DNA from: Tautonia sociabilis
Lineage (GTDB): Bacteria > Planctomycetota > Planctomycetia > Isosphaerales > Isosphaeraceae
Direction: 5' to 3'
Assembly (NCBI RefSeq): GCF_003977685.1
Contig: NZ_RYZH01000051.1
Span: 1-45,671, forward strand
DNA: 45,671 nt
Of the stretch, positions 8,364 through 18,358 are shown in pieces. Position numbers and translations under genes: made by a program. The notes below the pieces were generated by a model that was not told where the DNA came from, searched no databases, and saw only the letters and a list, made by a program, of their open reading frames with translations. Each line of letters starts with the position of its first letter. Position 1 is the stretch's first letter.

Positions 8364-9197
8364 GTGAGCGACGAGGACCTGAAGAAGCCGAGGCGGTCCT
8401 ACCGGCCTGGTGTCGAAGGCCTGGAGGCCATGCGCCTCTTCAGCGGCCTGGTCACAGCCCCGCTCGCCATTCCCGCCGAACACGGCGTGCTGCCCGATCC
8501 GGTCCTCGATGCGGAGGCCACCCACGCGATCGGCTCCCCGATCGACTCCGCCGCCTGGGACGCCGCCCTCGATCAGGCCCTCCGCTCCGAGTTCTTCCCC
8601 CTTCCAGAGTCCGAGTCCGGCTCCTCCGCCGCACTCGCCGAGGCCCCGGCCGACGCCGAGGCGATCCGGGGCGGCCTCTCCCAGCTCGACCGCTACCTCT
8701 CCCGCTCCTGGGCCCGCGCCGGGCTTCCCCCGCAGAAATTTGATGACTGCACCCAGGCCGTCTATCTCACTCTGCTCAAACAGCTTGGCCGCCCCGGCTT
8801 CGATGGGCTAATGGCCGCCGTCGGGATCCTCGGCATCCGAGAAGTCTTCTCCCGGGACCGCGAGGAGGGAGCCACCTTCTTCCGCGCCATCGACGCCACG
8901 AAGAAGCGCGCCCAGCGTGAGCGAACGCTCCGCTCCCTCGACGACGGGCTCGACGCTCCCCCTTCCGAGTCTCGCGACCGAGACGCCTGTGAGGACCTCG
9001 ACGAGGCGATCGACCTCGCCCTCACCCCCCGAGAGGCCGAACTGATCCGAGCCACCCTTGCCGGGGAAACCCCCGCCGAGATCGCCGACCGCTGGGGAGT
9101 CGCCCCGAAGACCGTCAGCAATGAAAAGACCCGCGCCTTTCAAAAACTCCGATCGTTCCTCAGCTCCTCCGACTCCCTCTCCGAGCTCGCCTCCTGA
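8364..9197 (+). CDS. sigma-70-family RNA polymerase sigma-factor-like protein with a LEPR-XLL-like N-terminal motif
   Basis: I chose the GTG start because GGAGGAT lies just upstream; an in-frame ATG at 8259 lacks a ribosome site. The 277-residue product has a basic N-terminus with YRPGVEGLEAMRLFSGL (about 13-29), similar in spacing to the LEPR-XLL motif of the preceding exoprotein. A low-complexity linker follows. A region resembling sigma region 2 lies at about 106-190 (LDRYLSRSWARAGL, FDDCTQAVYLTLLKQLG). A clear region-4 helix-turn-helix lies at about 216-265 (LTPREAELIRATLAGETPAE, IADRWGVAPKTVSNEKTRAF). It should direct RNA polymerase to a set of promoters. No anti-sigma gene is adjacent. 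The gene has its own promoter and a structured leader. Confidence 0.75.
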   Translation: MSDEDLKKPRRSYRPGVEGLEAMRLFSGLVTAPLAIPAEHGVLPDPVLDAEATHAIGSPIDSAAWDAALDQALRSEFFPLPESESGSSAALAEAPADAEAIRGGLSQLDRYLSRSWARAGLPPQKFDDCTQAVYLTLLKQLGRPGFDGLMAAVGILGIREVFSRDREEGATFFRAIDATKKRAQRERTLRSLDDGLDAPPSESRDRDACEDLDEAIDLALTPREAELIRATLAGETPAEIADRWGVAPKTVSNEKTRAFQKLRSFLSSSDSLSELAS

Positions 9198-9884
9198 CCG
9201 GAACACCCCCTCCGCGGCTCATCACCCGTGACTCCCCTGCTCAGCGGTTCTTGCTCCCGATTCCGGGAAAGCGGAGGCGGGAACGCCCCGCTCGGCGGCT
9301 GGCATCGAGGCTCCCCGTTCGGGAGGCGTCCGAACCGCGGGCGTGCCGCTCAATCCGAGCCACCAGGCCCCCTCCCATCGATAATCCGAGCAGACCGCCT
9401 TCCGTCCCCCTTCGCGGAGGGCCGACGACGGACTCTTGCGCCGAGGATCGAGCGTCACACCAGGCTTCGCCAATACGGTTCGTTCGTGTCACAATTCCAA
9501 GACCTTGGTCCTCTCTCTCCCCTCGTGGCTCCTCCCCGGCGGCGATCTCCAGCAATTCCGACGACTTCCCTGACAGTCCTGCTGGTTCTTCCGGAGCTAC
9601 CGACGGCGAGGTCCTCCTGTCCGCCCGATGCTCGCGACCCGGGCCGGGTCGGTATGATAGATTACGTCGTGACGGGCGTGACTCCCCGAGTGATCGCCCC
9701 GGTTGCATCGGATCGTCGAGCGGAGGGACGCCCGACCGGCCCGAGGAAGGCCATCGGCATGCTCCGTGCTCCGTTCCGCGACCACATCACTTGAAGCGTT
9801 GACCCCCCCGATTGATCGATTGAATCACTTCTCTTGACGTGCAGCCAAGGATCGGTGCGCGGACGGATCACGGAGGCCAAGGCG
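9198..9884. other. non-coding stretch between sigma-factor-like gene and S41 peptidase gene
   Basis: Nearly 700 bases without a convincing gene. Open frames exist on both strands, but they lack ribosome sites and read as Arg/Pro/Ser-rich, as expected for chance frames at this GC content. A TATGAT hexamer occurs at about 9652 without a good -35 partner. AT-richer sequence near 9800-9840 probably holds the promoter for the peptidase gene. Confidence 0.4.
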
Positions 9885-10031
9885 ATGGCAACGGTCCCCG
9901 ATCCCCGACCCCTCCCGACCTCTCCGAGTCGTCGAGCGGCCCGGCCCGATCCGGTGACCCCCATCCCCGAGGCCCCCGATCCTCCCCGCTCCGCTCCTCA
10001 GCGGGAGGATCGTGGTCGATGCTCGCCCTGA
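9885..10031 (+). CDS. possible short upstream reading frame overlapping the S41 peptidase start
   Basis: A 48-codon frame starts at an ATG seven bases after GGAGG. It ends 13 bases inside the peptidase gene, so its stop overlaps the peptidase start region in another frame. The peptide (MATVPDPRPLPTSPS...) is Pro/Arg-rich with no recognisable domain. It could be a translationally coupled leader peptide or chance. Confidence 0.25.
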   Translation: MATVPDPRPLPTSPSRRAARPDPVTPIPEAPDPPRSAPQREDRGRCSP

Positions 10032-11749
10032 TCCGGACGTCCGTCGGAGCCCTGATCGCCTCCGCTCTGGCAGCGATCCCGGCCCCGAATTCAGCCCCCA
10101 ACCCGGTCTCGAATCCGGCGATCGGCCTCCACGCCTCCTCGGCGATCGCCCTCCAGGGCGTCTCGGGGGGACGCTCCCCGGCCGCCCTGGCCGACCTCGA
10201 GACTCCCGACGACGCCCTCGCTCGCGCCCTGGAGCTCGAACGCGGCCGGGAGTGGTCCGCCGCCATCGAGGTCTACCAACGGGCCCTCGAGCGTTGGCCC
10301 AGCCGCACCGAGCTGCGCCACCGTCTCCGCCTCTGTGAGACCCACTACCGGCTCGGTCGCCGCTACGAGGACCGCAGCTTCCGAGAGGTCCTGCTCCGCC
10401 TCCCCCTCACCGACGCCCTGGATCTCTTCGATGAGCTGGTCGAGCGCATCGAGGCCGGCTACGTCGAGCCCATCCGCCTTGAACCCCTGCTCCGGCACGG
10501 ATTCGACAACCTGGAGGTCGCCCTCCGCGACCCCATCTTCCTCAGCGCCCATCAGGTCACCGCCCCGGAGTGGGCCGACCGCATCCGATGGCTCCGAGAC
10601 GCCTACCGCTCCCAGCGCCAGCGCGTGTCCGCCTCCTCCCGCCTCGAGGCCCGCGCCACGGTGGAGCTCGCCTGCGATCTTGCCGACCGCGCCCTGGATC
10701 TCCCCGGATCGGCCATCGCCCTCGAATTCGTTTACGGTGCGTGCGATGCGCTGGATGAGTACTCCGGTTGCCTCTCCCCCGACAAGCTTGCCGACCTTTA
10801 CGCCGAGATTGACGGCAACTTTGTTGGCATCGGCGTCGAGTTGAAATCCTGCGACCGAGGCCTGACTCTGGTGAGCGTCATCCCTGGCGGTCCTGCGGCC
10901 GAATCCGGCCTCAGGCCAGGGGAAGTGATCGTCTCCGTCGACGGCCGACCGCTCGCCGGCCTTGGCCTGGACGCCGCCGCCGCGACCCTCCAGGGCGAGG
11001 AAGGCTCCTCGGTCACGCTCACCGTGCTCGGCCTCGACGGCCACTCCCGCGCCGTCCTCCTCGTCCGCCGTCCGGTCGAGGTCAAGAGCGTGGAGTCCTC
11101 CCGACTACTCCAGGGCGGCATCGGCTACATCCGCCTGGTCAGCTTCCAGAAGACCACCATCGACGAGATGGACGCCGCCGTCTCTTCCCTCCGCTCCCGA
11201 GGAATGCGTCATCTCGTGCTCGACCTTCGCGGCAATCCCGGCGGCCTGCTGAATGTCGCCGTGGAGCTGGCCGATCGCTTCCTCGACCGTGGCCGCATCG
11301 TCGCCACCCGGGGCCGAGCCCCCGGCCAAACGTTCGACTACCTCGCCTCCCCCTCGGCCCCCTGGCGCATGCCGCTGACCGTCCTGATCGACGGCGATAG
11401 CGCCAGCGCGAGCGAAATCCTCGCCGGCGCGTTGAAGGAACACCGCCGCGCCCTCGTCGTCGGCCGGCGCAGCTTTGGCAAGGGCTCGGTCCAGAGCATC
11501 TACCCCCTCCGCTCGGCCGACGCCGCCCTGAAGCTCACCACCGCCAAGTTCTACTCCCCCCAGGACCACCCTTACAGCGAGCTGGGCGTCTCCCCCGACG
11601 TCGAGGTCACCACGACCGCCCGCCCCCCTTCCGACGACCCCGACACCCTCTTCGAGCCCGTCCCCTTCGGCGACCCCGAGCGCGATCCGGGCCTCCGCAC
11701 CGCCATTCGCCTCGCTCTTGAATCCGATCTGGCCGGCTCCGGCGACTGA
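10019..11749 (+). CDS. exported S41-family C-terminal processing peptidase with TPR-like N-terminus and PDZ domain
   Basis: The start at 10019 follows GGGAGG and gives a signal/anchor segment (MLALIRTSVGALIASALAAI); 576 residues. A TPR-like pair of helices (ALARALELERGREWSAAIEV) is at about 65-100. A PDZ domain is at about 266-345 (IGVELKSCDRGLTLVSVIPG, AAESGLRPGEVIVSVDG). The peptidase core follows, with LVLDLRGNPGGLL, the nucleophile Ser461 in DGDSASASEILAG and the general base Lys488 in SFGKGSVQS, at the usual spacing. CtpA-like enzymes trim or degrade envelope proteins from the C-terminus. The TPR-like region is an extra compared with classical CtpA and may bind a partner. The gene is convergent with lnt. 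Confidence 0.9.
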   Translation: MLALIRTSVGALIASALAAIPAPNSAPNPVSNPAIGLHASSAIALQGVSGGRSPAALADLETPDDALARALELERGREWSAAIEVYQRALERWPSRTELRHRLRLCETHYRLGRRYEDRSFREVLLRLPLTDALDLFDELVERIEAGYVEPIRLEPLLRHGFDNLEVALRDPIFLSAHQVTAPEWADRIRWLRDAYRSQRQRVSASSRLEARATVELACDLADRALDLPGSAIALEFVYGACDALDEYSGCLSPDKLADLYAEIDGNFVGIGVELKSCDRGLTLVSVIPGGPAAESGLRPGEVIVSVDGRPLAGLGLDAAAATLQGEEGSSVTLTVLGLDGHSRAVLLVRRPVEVKSVESSRLLQGGIGYIRLVSFQKTTIDEMDAAVSSLRSRGMRHLVLDLRGNPGGLLNVAVELADRFLDRGRIVATRGRAPGQTFDYLASPSAPWRMPLTVLIDGDSASASEILAGALKEHRRALVVGRRSFGKGSVQSIYPLRSADAALKLTTAKFYSPQDHPYSELGVSPDVEVTTTARPPSDDPDTLFEPVPFGDPERDPGLRTAIRLALESDLAGSGD

Positions 11750-11754
11750 CCACG

Positions 11755-11773
11755 GCCTCTGCTCTGAAGAGGC
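11755..11773. terminator. hairpin between convergent S41 peptidase and lnt genes
   Basis: GCCTCT (11755-11760) and AGAGGC (11768-11773) pair around a seven-base loop. It lies in the 44-base gap between two convergent stop codons and could serve both strands. Confidence 0.35.
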
Positions 11774-11793
11774 ACGAGGGGCCCAACCCGGCG

Positions 11794-13530
11794 TCAGCCG
11801 GCCCGGAGTCGGGCTCGGAGCGACCGGCCGGCGGCGACGGGAAGACAGCCGAGGGTGAGCGCGAGGCATCCGAGCGGGAGCCAGTCGCCGAATCGGGCGT
11901 AGAGGCTGGTGCGGGGGTCGAGGGGGATGGTGGCCGTGAGGACCCCCTCGGCGGCATGGGCGGAGTCGCCGCGGTGGGGAGGGGGGAGGGAGGATCGAAC
12001 GACGCCATTGCCGTCGATCACGGCGGAGATGCCGGTGTTCACGGCTCGGGCAACGGGGACGCGCAGCTCGACGGCGCGGAGCACGCTGTTGGCCAGGTGG
12101 AGTTGGTGAGCGGCGGTGCCCCGGAACCAGCCGTCGTTGGAGAGGTTCAGGAGGATGTCGGGGGCGTCGCCGTCTGAGGAGCCCGCCAGAAGCCGAGTGA
12201 CGTGGGGGACGCTGTCCTCGAAGCAGATGGCGGAGGCGAACCGCCAGCCGTCGAGGCGGAGCGAGCCCGGACCGGGGCCGGGGTCGAGCGAGGGCATGTG
12301 GTCGGCGTCGAAGGGAGTGAGGGCGAGGACCCAGGGAATCGTCTCGACCAGCGGCACGTACTCGCCAAAGGGGACGAGGTGCAGCTTGTGGGACATCTGG
12401 ACCGCCTCGGTGCCGGGTTCCAGCAGCAGCGCGGTGTTATGCCGGGTGGCCCCCTCGGGGCGGAAGACGTAGGACGTGATGCCGACGATCATCGGCACGC
12501 CGGCCTGGTTGGTCCAGTCGTGAAGCAGGGAACGCACCTCGGCGCCGAACTCGGCCAGGCGGGCAGGGTTGGCGTTGGGAAGGAGAATGCGGGCCTGGCG
12601 GTCGAACTCGTCGTCAGGAAGCCCGGGGGAGACGTCGACCCAGCCGTACGGGAACATCGTCTCGGGCCAGACGACCAGGTCGGGGCGGTCGCTCAGGGCG
12701 TCGTCGACCAGGCGGCGGAACGTGGCGAGCACCTCGAGGGAGTCAGGCCCGCCGCCGAAGATCTGGGGGATATCGGACTGGATCAGCGCGATCCTCGGGC
12801 CGTCCTGAAATTCCGAAGTCGCGAGCCGGACGACGCCGTAACCCAGGCAGGCGCCTATCGCGCCGACCACCACGGCGGCCCGGATGACCTGGGATCGCGC
12901 GATGCGGGGGCCGTCGGGGAAGGGGACCGTTCTTGGCTCCTCGATCAGGCCGACGATCCAGGCGTTGACCAGCATCACCAGCACGCCGAGGGCCCAGGCG
13001 CCGGCGAGGTCGGCCACCTGGATGAGCGGGAGCAATCGGTACGTGCTGTGCCCGAGGAAAAACCAGGGAAAGCCGTTGAGCGGATAGAGCCCTCGGACGT
13101 ACTCGACGCCGATCCAGGCGGCCGGGGCGGCGATCATCAACGGGATGCCAAGGCGACGGACCATCACCCGCATCAGCCCGAGGGCGACCGGCCACCAGCA
13201 GGACAGGACGATCGCCAGCGCCAGCCAGCCGGGCCAGGCGGATTCGTCCGAGGACCGGACCCACTCCACCGAGATCAGCCAGAAGGTCAGACCCCCCAGC
13301 CAGGCTCCGGTAGAGACAGCCGCCGCGGACCTCCGCGACCTCACCAGCAGGAGCAGCGGGACGAGGGCGACCCAGGCGAGCCACCAGGCGGCGACGGGCT
13401 CGTAGGCCATCGCCAGCAGCAGTCCGGAGGCGAGGCCCAGCGCGGCGGGGGGGGGCAGGTGTCGCCTAATGATCGAGCCGGGGGCCGGGGAAGGCCGAGG
13501 GGCGGGGTCGATGGCGATGGTCTGCGACAT
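11794..13530 (-). CDS. lnt: apolipoprotein N-acyltransferase
   Basis: Lnt adds the third acyl chain to the N-terminal Cys of lipoproteins at the outer face of the cytoplasmic membrane. The 578-residue product has several N-terminal membrane segments (for example LGLASGLLLAMAYEP, WWLAWVALVPLLLLV, GVLVMLVNAWIVGLI) and then a carbon-nitrogen-hydrolase domain. The catalytic triad is present: Glu290 in VVWPETMFPYGW, Lys382 in SHKLHLVPFGEYVP and Cys436 in ASAICFEDSVP. A final membrane helix (LPLGCLALTLGCLPVA) closes the protein. I chose the ATG at 13530; a GTG at 13605 would add 25 uncharacteristic residues. Planctomycetes encode many lipoproteins, including the YceI protein in this window. Confidence 0.92.
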   Translation of the reverse strand: MSQTIAIDPAPRPSPAPGSIIRRHLPPPAALGLASGLLLAMAYEPVAAWWLAWVALVPLLLLVRSRRSAAAVSTGAWLGGLTFWLISVEWVRSSDESAWPGWLALAIVLSCWWPVALGLMRVMVRRLGIPLMIAAPAAWIGVEYVRGLYPLNGFPWFFLGHSTYRLLPLIQVADLAGAWALGVLVMLVNAWIVGLIEEPRTVPFPDGPRIARSQVIRAAVVVGAIGACLGYGVVRLATSEFQDGPRIALIQSDIPQIFGGGPDSLEVLATFRRLVDDALSDRPDLVVWPETMFPYGWVDVSPGLPDDEFDRQARILLPNANPARLAEFGAEVRSLLHDWTNQAGVPMIVGITSYVFRPEGATRHNTALLLEPGTEAVQMSHKLHLVPFGEYVPLVETIPWVLALTPFDADHMPSLDPGPGPGSLRLDGWRFASAICFEDSVPHVTRLLAGSSDGDAPDILLNLSNDGWFRGTAAHQLHLANSVLRAVELRVPVARAVNTGISAVIDGNGVVRSSLPPPHRGDSAHAAEGVLTATIPLDPRTSLYARFGDWLPLGCLALTLGCLPVAAGRSLRARLRAG

Positions 13531-13733
13531 GGGCACCGCGCCCCGGTCGGCCCCGGGCGCCTCCTTCCGATCGGTGCGATGCCCGGGGCCGGGCGGCGAG
13601 GCCACCGGGCGAGCTCCGGGCCATCAGACCGTAATCGCCGTTATTTGGGGATACGAATTCCAGGGGCGGGGGGTCGGGCGCGATCTTCCAGAAGGATCGG
13701 GGAGGACCGGGCTTGGTGCGAGCAGGGGGGGCG

Positions 13734-15185
<1,452 letters not shown>

Positions 15186-15284
15186 GAGAGGTGCTCTTGG
15201 GCGGCTCCGGGTCCGGTGGGGGAGATGGTCGGCTCGAGCGATCGGCGGCACGTCCGGGCGGCCCGGAGAAGCGGGTGAGTTGAC

Positions 15285-15313
15285 ATTATATCGGAGCGGA
15301 CCCGGAAATCGAG
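15285..15313 (-). promoter_or_regulatory. candidate promoter of the response regulator gene
   Basis: On the minus strand a perfect TATAAT occupies 15290-15285. Seventeen bases upstream lies CTCGAT, a poor -35. Perfect -10 boxes are rare in this GC-rich DNA. A transcript would have about 90 bases of leader before the start codon. Confidence 0.4.
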
Positions 15314-15372
15314 CGAAGATGCACCAGCTCGCCCCATTCGCGGATCGGAGGAGGAGGCCCGCATGCCGGGGC

Positions 15373-16605
15373 TCAGTCGCGCGTCAAGGCCCAGGACTCG
15401 GGAAAGGACGCATGCCGGATCGTCCTGGCGATGAACTGGTTCCGGGCTTCCGGGTCGAATCCGGGGTCGCCAGGCTCGGCGGCGATAAAGCAGCTATAGA
15501 TGACGTGGATGGTCCCGTCCCGGGCCTGGATGACGGCCGGATACTGATAGCGCCCGGCCTCGTGCCGCTCCAGGAAGCGGGGGGGCGACCAGGAGCGGCC
15601 CTCGTCGTCGGAGACGGAAACGGCCAGGCGGGCTCGGGAGGTGGCGTCGTCGTTGTAAACCAGCAGCCAGCGGCCGCTGGCGAGGCGGACGGCGTCGATC
15701 CCGCTCCCCGGGTTGGGCAGTTCCGTCTCGCCGATCGGGCCCCAGGTCTCGCCACCGTCTTGTGACTCGGCGACCCGGATGCGGTCGATTGGACCATTCT
15801 CCCGCATGTAGGCGACGAGCGAGCCGTCATCGCGGCGGAGAACGGTCGGCTGGATGTTGCCGAATCCCAGCAGCGGCCGGCTGGCGCGCCAGGAGGCGCC
15901 GCCGTCGTCGCTGATCGCCATGATCGAGATCGAGAAGGTGTCGGAATAGAGCGGGAGGACGATCCGACCGCCGGGCAGGAAGGTCGGCTTGCAGCGGTTG
16001 GCCCAGCCAAGGCGCTGGTAGAGCGGATCGGCCAGCTTCTCCCGCTGCCCGCCGGGACCGACGATCGCCCCTCGGGGGGGTCGCAGGTCGCGGTCGCCGA
16101 GCAGGGCCAGGGCCTCGTCCCGAAAGTCAGCCGGTCGGAGCAAGAGAACGCCCTCGCGTTCCCAGCTCGGGGGGCCGGACCCGTCGAAGTCGCTCGAGAC
16201 CCGGACATTCAGCAGGCACGACTCCCAGGAGCCGCCGATGATGGTTGGCCAGAAGAGCCAGAGCCGGCCGTCCGGGGCGACCGCCATGCTCGTGTTCCCG
16301 TCCGGGAAGCCGGGGGTGTCTGCCAGGAGGAAGGGCTCGGTCCAGCGGTCGGCCCCCGGGGCCCGGCGGGCGCCGAAGATCGCCGAATCGTCCTCAGACC
16401 CCTCGCGGTCGCCGTACCAGGAGGCGAGCAGACCGCCATCGCGGCACTCGACGATCGACGGCGCGTGCGTCTGGATCGGATCGGGGGGGAAGACGTCCTC
16501 GATCGAGAGCCGGGGGGCGTCGTCCCCCTCGGCCGATCGGGCCAGAGGAGGAGCGAGCCATGCCCCCGCGATGACCAGCAAGCGGAGCGAAACCGATCGC
16601 CTCAT
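15373..16605 (-). CDS. exported sialidase-like (BNR repeat) protein
   Basis: The 410-residue protein starts at an ATG after GGGGGAGG and has a signal peptide (SLRLLVIAGAWLAPPLARSA). It has the six-bladed beta-propeller pattern of BNR-repeat sialidase-like proteins: an opening HAPSIVECRDGGLLASWYGD, then Asp boxes SDDGGASW, SQDGGETW and SDDEGRSW, and a conserved end YQYPAVIQARDGTIHVIYS. Characterised relatives release sialic acid or related sugars, but many planctomycete members are not tested and may act on other glycans. It is the last gene of an operon, 36 bases after the deacylase-like gene. Confidence 0.8.
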   Translation of the reverse strand: MRRSVSLRLLVIAGAWLAPPLARSAEGDDAPRLSIEDVFPPDPIQTHAPSIVECRDGGLLASWYGDREGSEDDSAIFGARRAPGADRWTEPFLLADTPGFPDGNTSMAVAPDGRLWLFWPTIIGGSWESCLLNVRVSSDFDGSGPPSWEREGVLLLRPADFRDEALALLGDRDLRPPRGAIVGPGGQREKLADPLYQRLGWANRCKPTFLPGGRIVLPLYSDTFSISIMAISDDGGASWRASRPLLGFGNIQPTVLRRDDGSLVAYMRENGPIDRIRVAESQDGGETWGPIGETELPNPGSGIDAVRLASGRWLLVYNDDATSRARLAVSVSDDEGRSWSPPRFLERHEAGRYQYPAVIQARDGTIHVIYSCFIAAEPGDPGFDPEARNQFIARTIRHASFPESWALTRD

Positions 16606-16641
16606 GGCCGACCTCCCCCTTGGCGAGTGCTCGCCGCCGGA

Positions 16642-18336
16642 TCAACGTTCGCGGCGGAGCGCCCGGCCGGGACGGGCTCCGGTCGATCGGCCGTCGTCAA
16701 GCACGAGTGTGCCGTTAACGACAACATGCGTAATCCCCTCGGAGTACTGGAACGGTTCGAGGTACGTGGATCGGTCGATCACCGTCTCAGGATCGAACAC
16801 CGTCACGTCGGCGAAAGCGCCAGGCCGGAGGAGGCCGCGGTCGAGCAGACCGGCCTTGGCGGCGTTCTGCGAGGTCATCTTGCGGATCGCTTCCTCCAGG
16901 CCGAGCAACTGTCGCTCACGGACGTAATGCCCGAGCACGCGGGGGAAGGTGCCGAAGTTCCTCGGATGCGGGTGGCCTCGGCGAAGCGGGCCATCGATGG
17001 CGAGGGCCGAGCCGTCGGAGCCGATCGAGCACCAGGGTTGTACCAGGGCGAGGTTCATATCTTCCTCGGTGTGGTGGGCGTAGATGGTGCCGATTGACCC
17101 CCCTTCGGCCCGGAGGAAGTCGAACATCAGGTCCAGGGGGTCCGGGGAGGGGTCCTGGCCGGCGGCGAGGCCGGCAAGGACAACGTCCATCGTTTTCCCC
17201 TCGAATCGCTTGTGCTCGGGCGTCAATTTGGCCGAGATGAGCATGCGGGACCAGTCACCGCCGACGGCGAGGTAGTGGTTGTACCAGCCGGGGAGACCGG
17301 CCAGGATATCGACCTTCATCCGCTCTCGGGCTTCGGGGTCGGCCAGTCGGGAGAGCAGGGCGTCCCGGCCTCCCTCGTGGGCCCAGGGGGGGATGATGCT
17401 GACGAGGTCGTTGTTTCCCCGGGTGTAAGGGTAAACGTTCGCCTGGACGTCGACCCCTCGGGCTCGGGCCGCGTCGATGGTGGCGACGATCTCGTCCATG
17501 CGGCCCCAGAGGGACTGGTCGGCGATCTTCAGGTGGATGATCTCCACCGGCACGCCGGCCAGCTCACCGACGGCGATCGCCTCGGCGATCGCCTCCATCA
17601 CGCCCTCCCCCTCGGTGCGGATGTGGGACGAGTAGATGCCGCCGTGCCGGGCCACCACGCCGCAGAGCCGGGCGAGGTCGTCGACCGTGACCCCCAGAGA
17701 CTGCGGGTGCATGATCATCGTCGAGAGCCCGAGGGCCCCATCGGCCATCGCCCGGTCGAGCAGCTCCTCCATCGCCTGGAACTGCGACTCGGTGGGGCGG
17801 TCGAACGAGGCCCCCATCACGCCTCCCCAGATGTTGCCAAGGCCGGCGTAGGACGCGACGTTTATGGCGATGCCCGAGCGCTCGACGGCGGAGAGATAGT
17901 CCCCCATCGAGGCGATCCGGACCGGCTCGCCGGCGATCGTCTCCTCGACCGGCTCGACATTCGGGCCGCCGGAGGTGTGCTCGCCGAGGATGTCGGTGGT
18001 GACCCCCTGGCGGATCTTCGACTCGGCGGCGCCGGACTCGAACAGCACGCGGTCGGAATGCGAGTGGATGTCGATGAATCCCGGAGCCACGACCAGCCCG
18101 GTCGCGTCAATCGTCCGGGCCGACGGGGTGTCGTCGGGAATCCGGCCGACAACGGCGACGCGGTCGCCCCGGATGGCGACATCGGCGAACCGCCAGGGGT
18201 TGCCGGTGCCGTCGACGACCCGGCCGCCCCGGATGATCAGGTCGTAGGGCCCCTCATCCTGATCAGCGGCGAGGCCGGTCGGGAGCAGACAGGCGACGAG
18301 GGCGAGCGCAATCGGAAGTCGGGATACGGTGGTCAT
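16642..18336 (-). CDS. exported amidohydrolase, N-acyl-D-amino-acid deacylase-like
   Basis: The 564-residue protein begins with a signal peptide (LPIALALVACLLPTGLAADQ). It has a metallo-dependent hydrolase fold: the opening YDLIIRGGRVVDGTGNPW, the metal site GFIDIHSHSD (His91, His93), later histidines in GIYSSHIRTEGEG and VEIIHLKIADQ, and the C-terminal cap (GAFADVTVFDPETVIDR). This order matches the D-aminoacylase/dihydroorotase-like family. In characterised D-aminoacylases a Cys after the GVTT motif helps bind zinc; here that stretch reads GVTTDILGEHTSGG with no Cys, so the exact substrate is uncertain. It lies 22 bases after ggt and 36 before the sialidase-like gene in the same operon. Confidence 0.82.
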   Translation of the reverse strand: MTTVSRLPIALALVACLLPTGLAADQDEGPYDLIIRGGRVVDGTGNPWRFADVAIRGDRVAVVGRIPDDTPSARTIDATGLVVAPGFIDIHSHSDRVLFESGAAESKIRQGVTTDILGEHTSGGPNVEPVEETIAGEPVRIASMGDYLSAVERSGIAINVASYAGLGNIWGGVMGASFDRPTESQFQAMEELLDRAMADGALGLSTMIMHPQSLGVTVDDLARLCGVVARHGGIYSSHIRTEGEGVMEAIAEAIAVGELAGVPVEIIHLKIADQSLWGRMDEIVATIDAARARGVDVQANVYPYTRGNNDLVSIIPPWAHEGGRDALLSRLADPEARERMKVDILAGLPGWYNHYLAVGGDWSRMLISAKLTPEHKRFEGKTMDVVLAGLAAGQDPSPDPLDLMFDFLRAEGGSIGTIYAHHTEEDMNLALVQPWCSIGSDGSALAIDGPLRRGHPHPRNFGTFPRVLGHYVRERQLLGLEEAIRKMTSQNAAKAGLLDRGLLRPGAFADVTVFDPETVIDRSTYLEPFQYSEGITHVVVNGTLVLDDGRSTGARPGRALRRER

Positions 18337-18358
18337 GGCAAGACGTTCCCCTCGTCGG

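Noticed and set aside
9228..9802. Plus-strand frames in the gap before the S41 peptidase gene
   Set aside because: Two overlapping frames of equal length with no ribosome site or bias between them.
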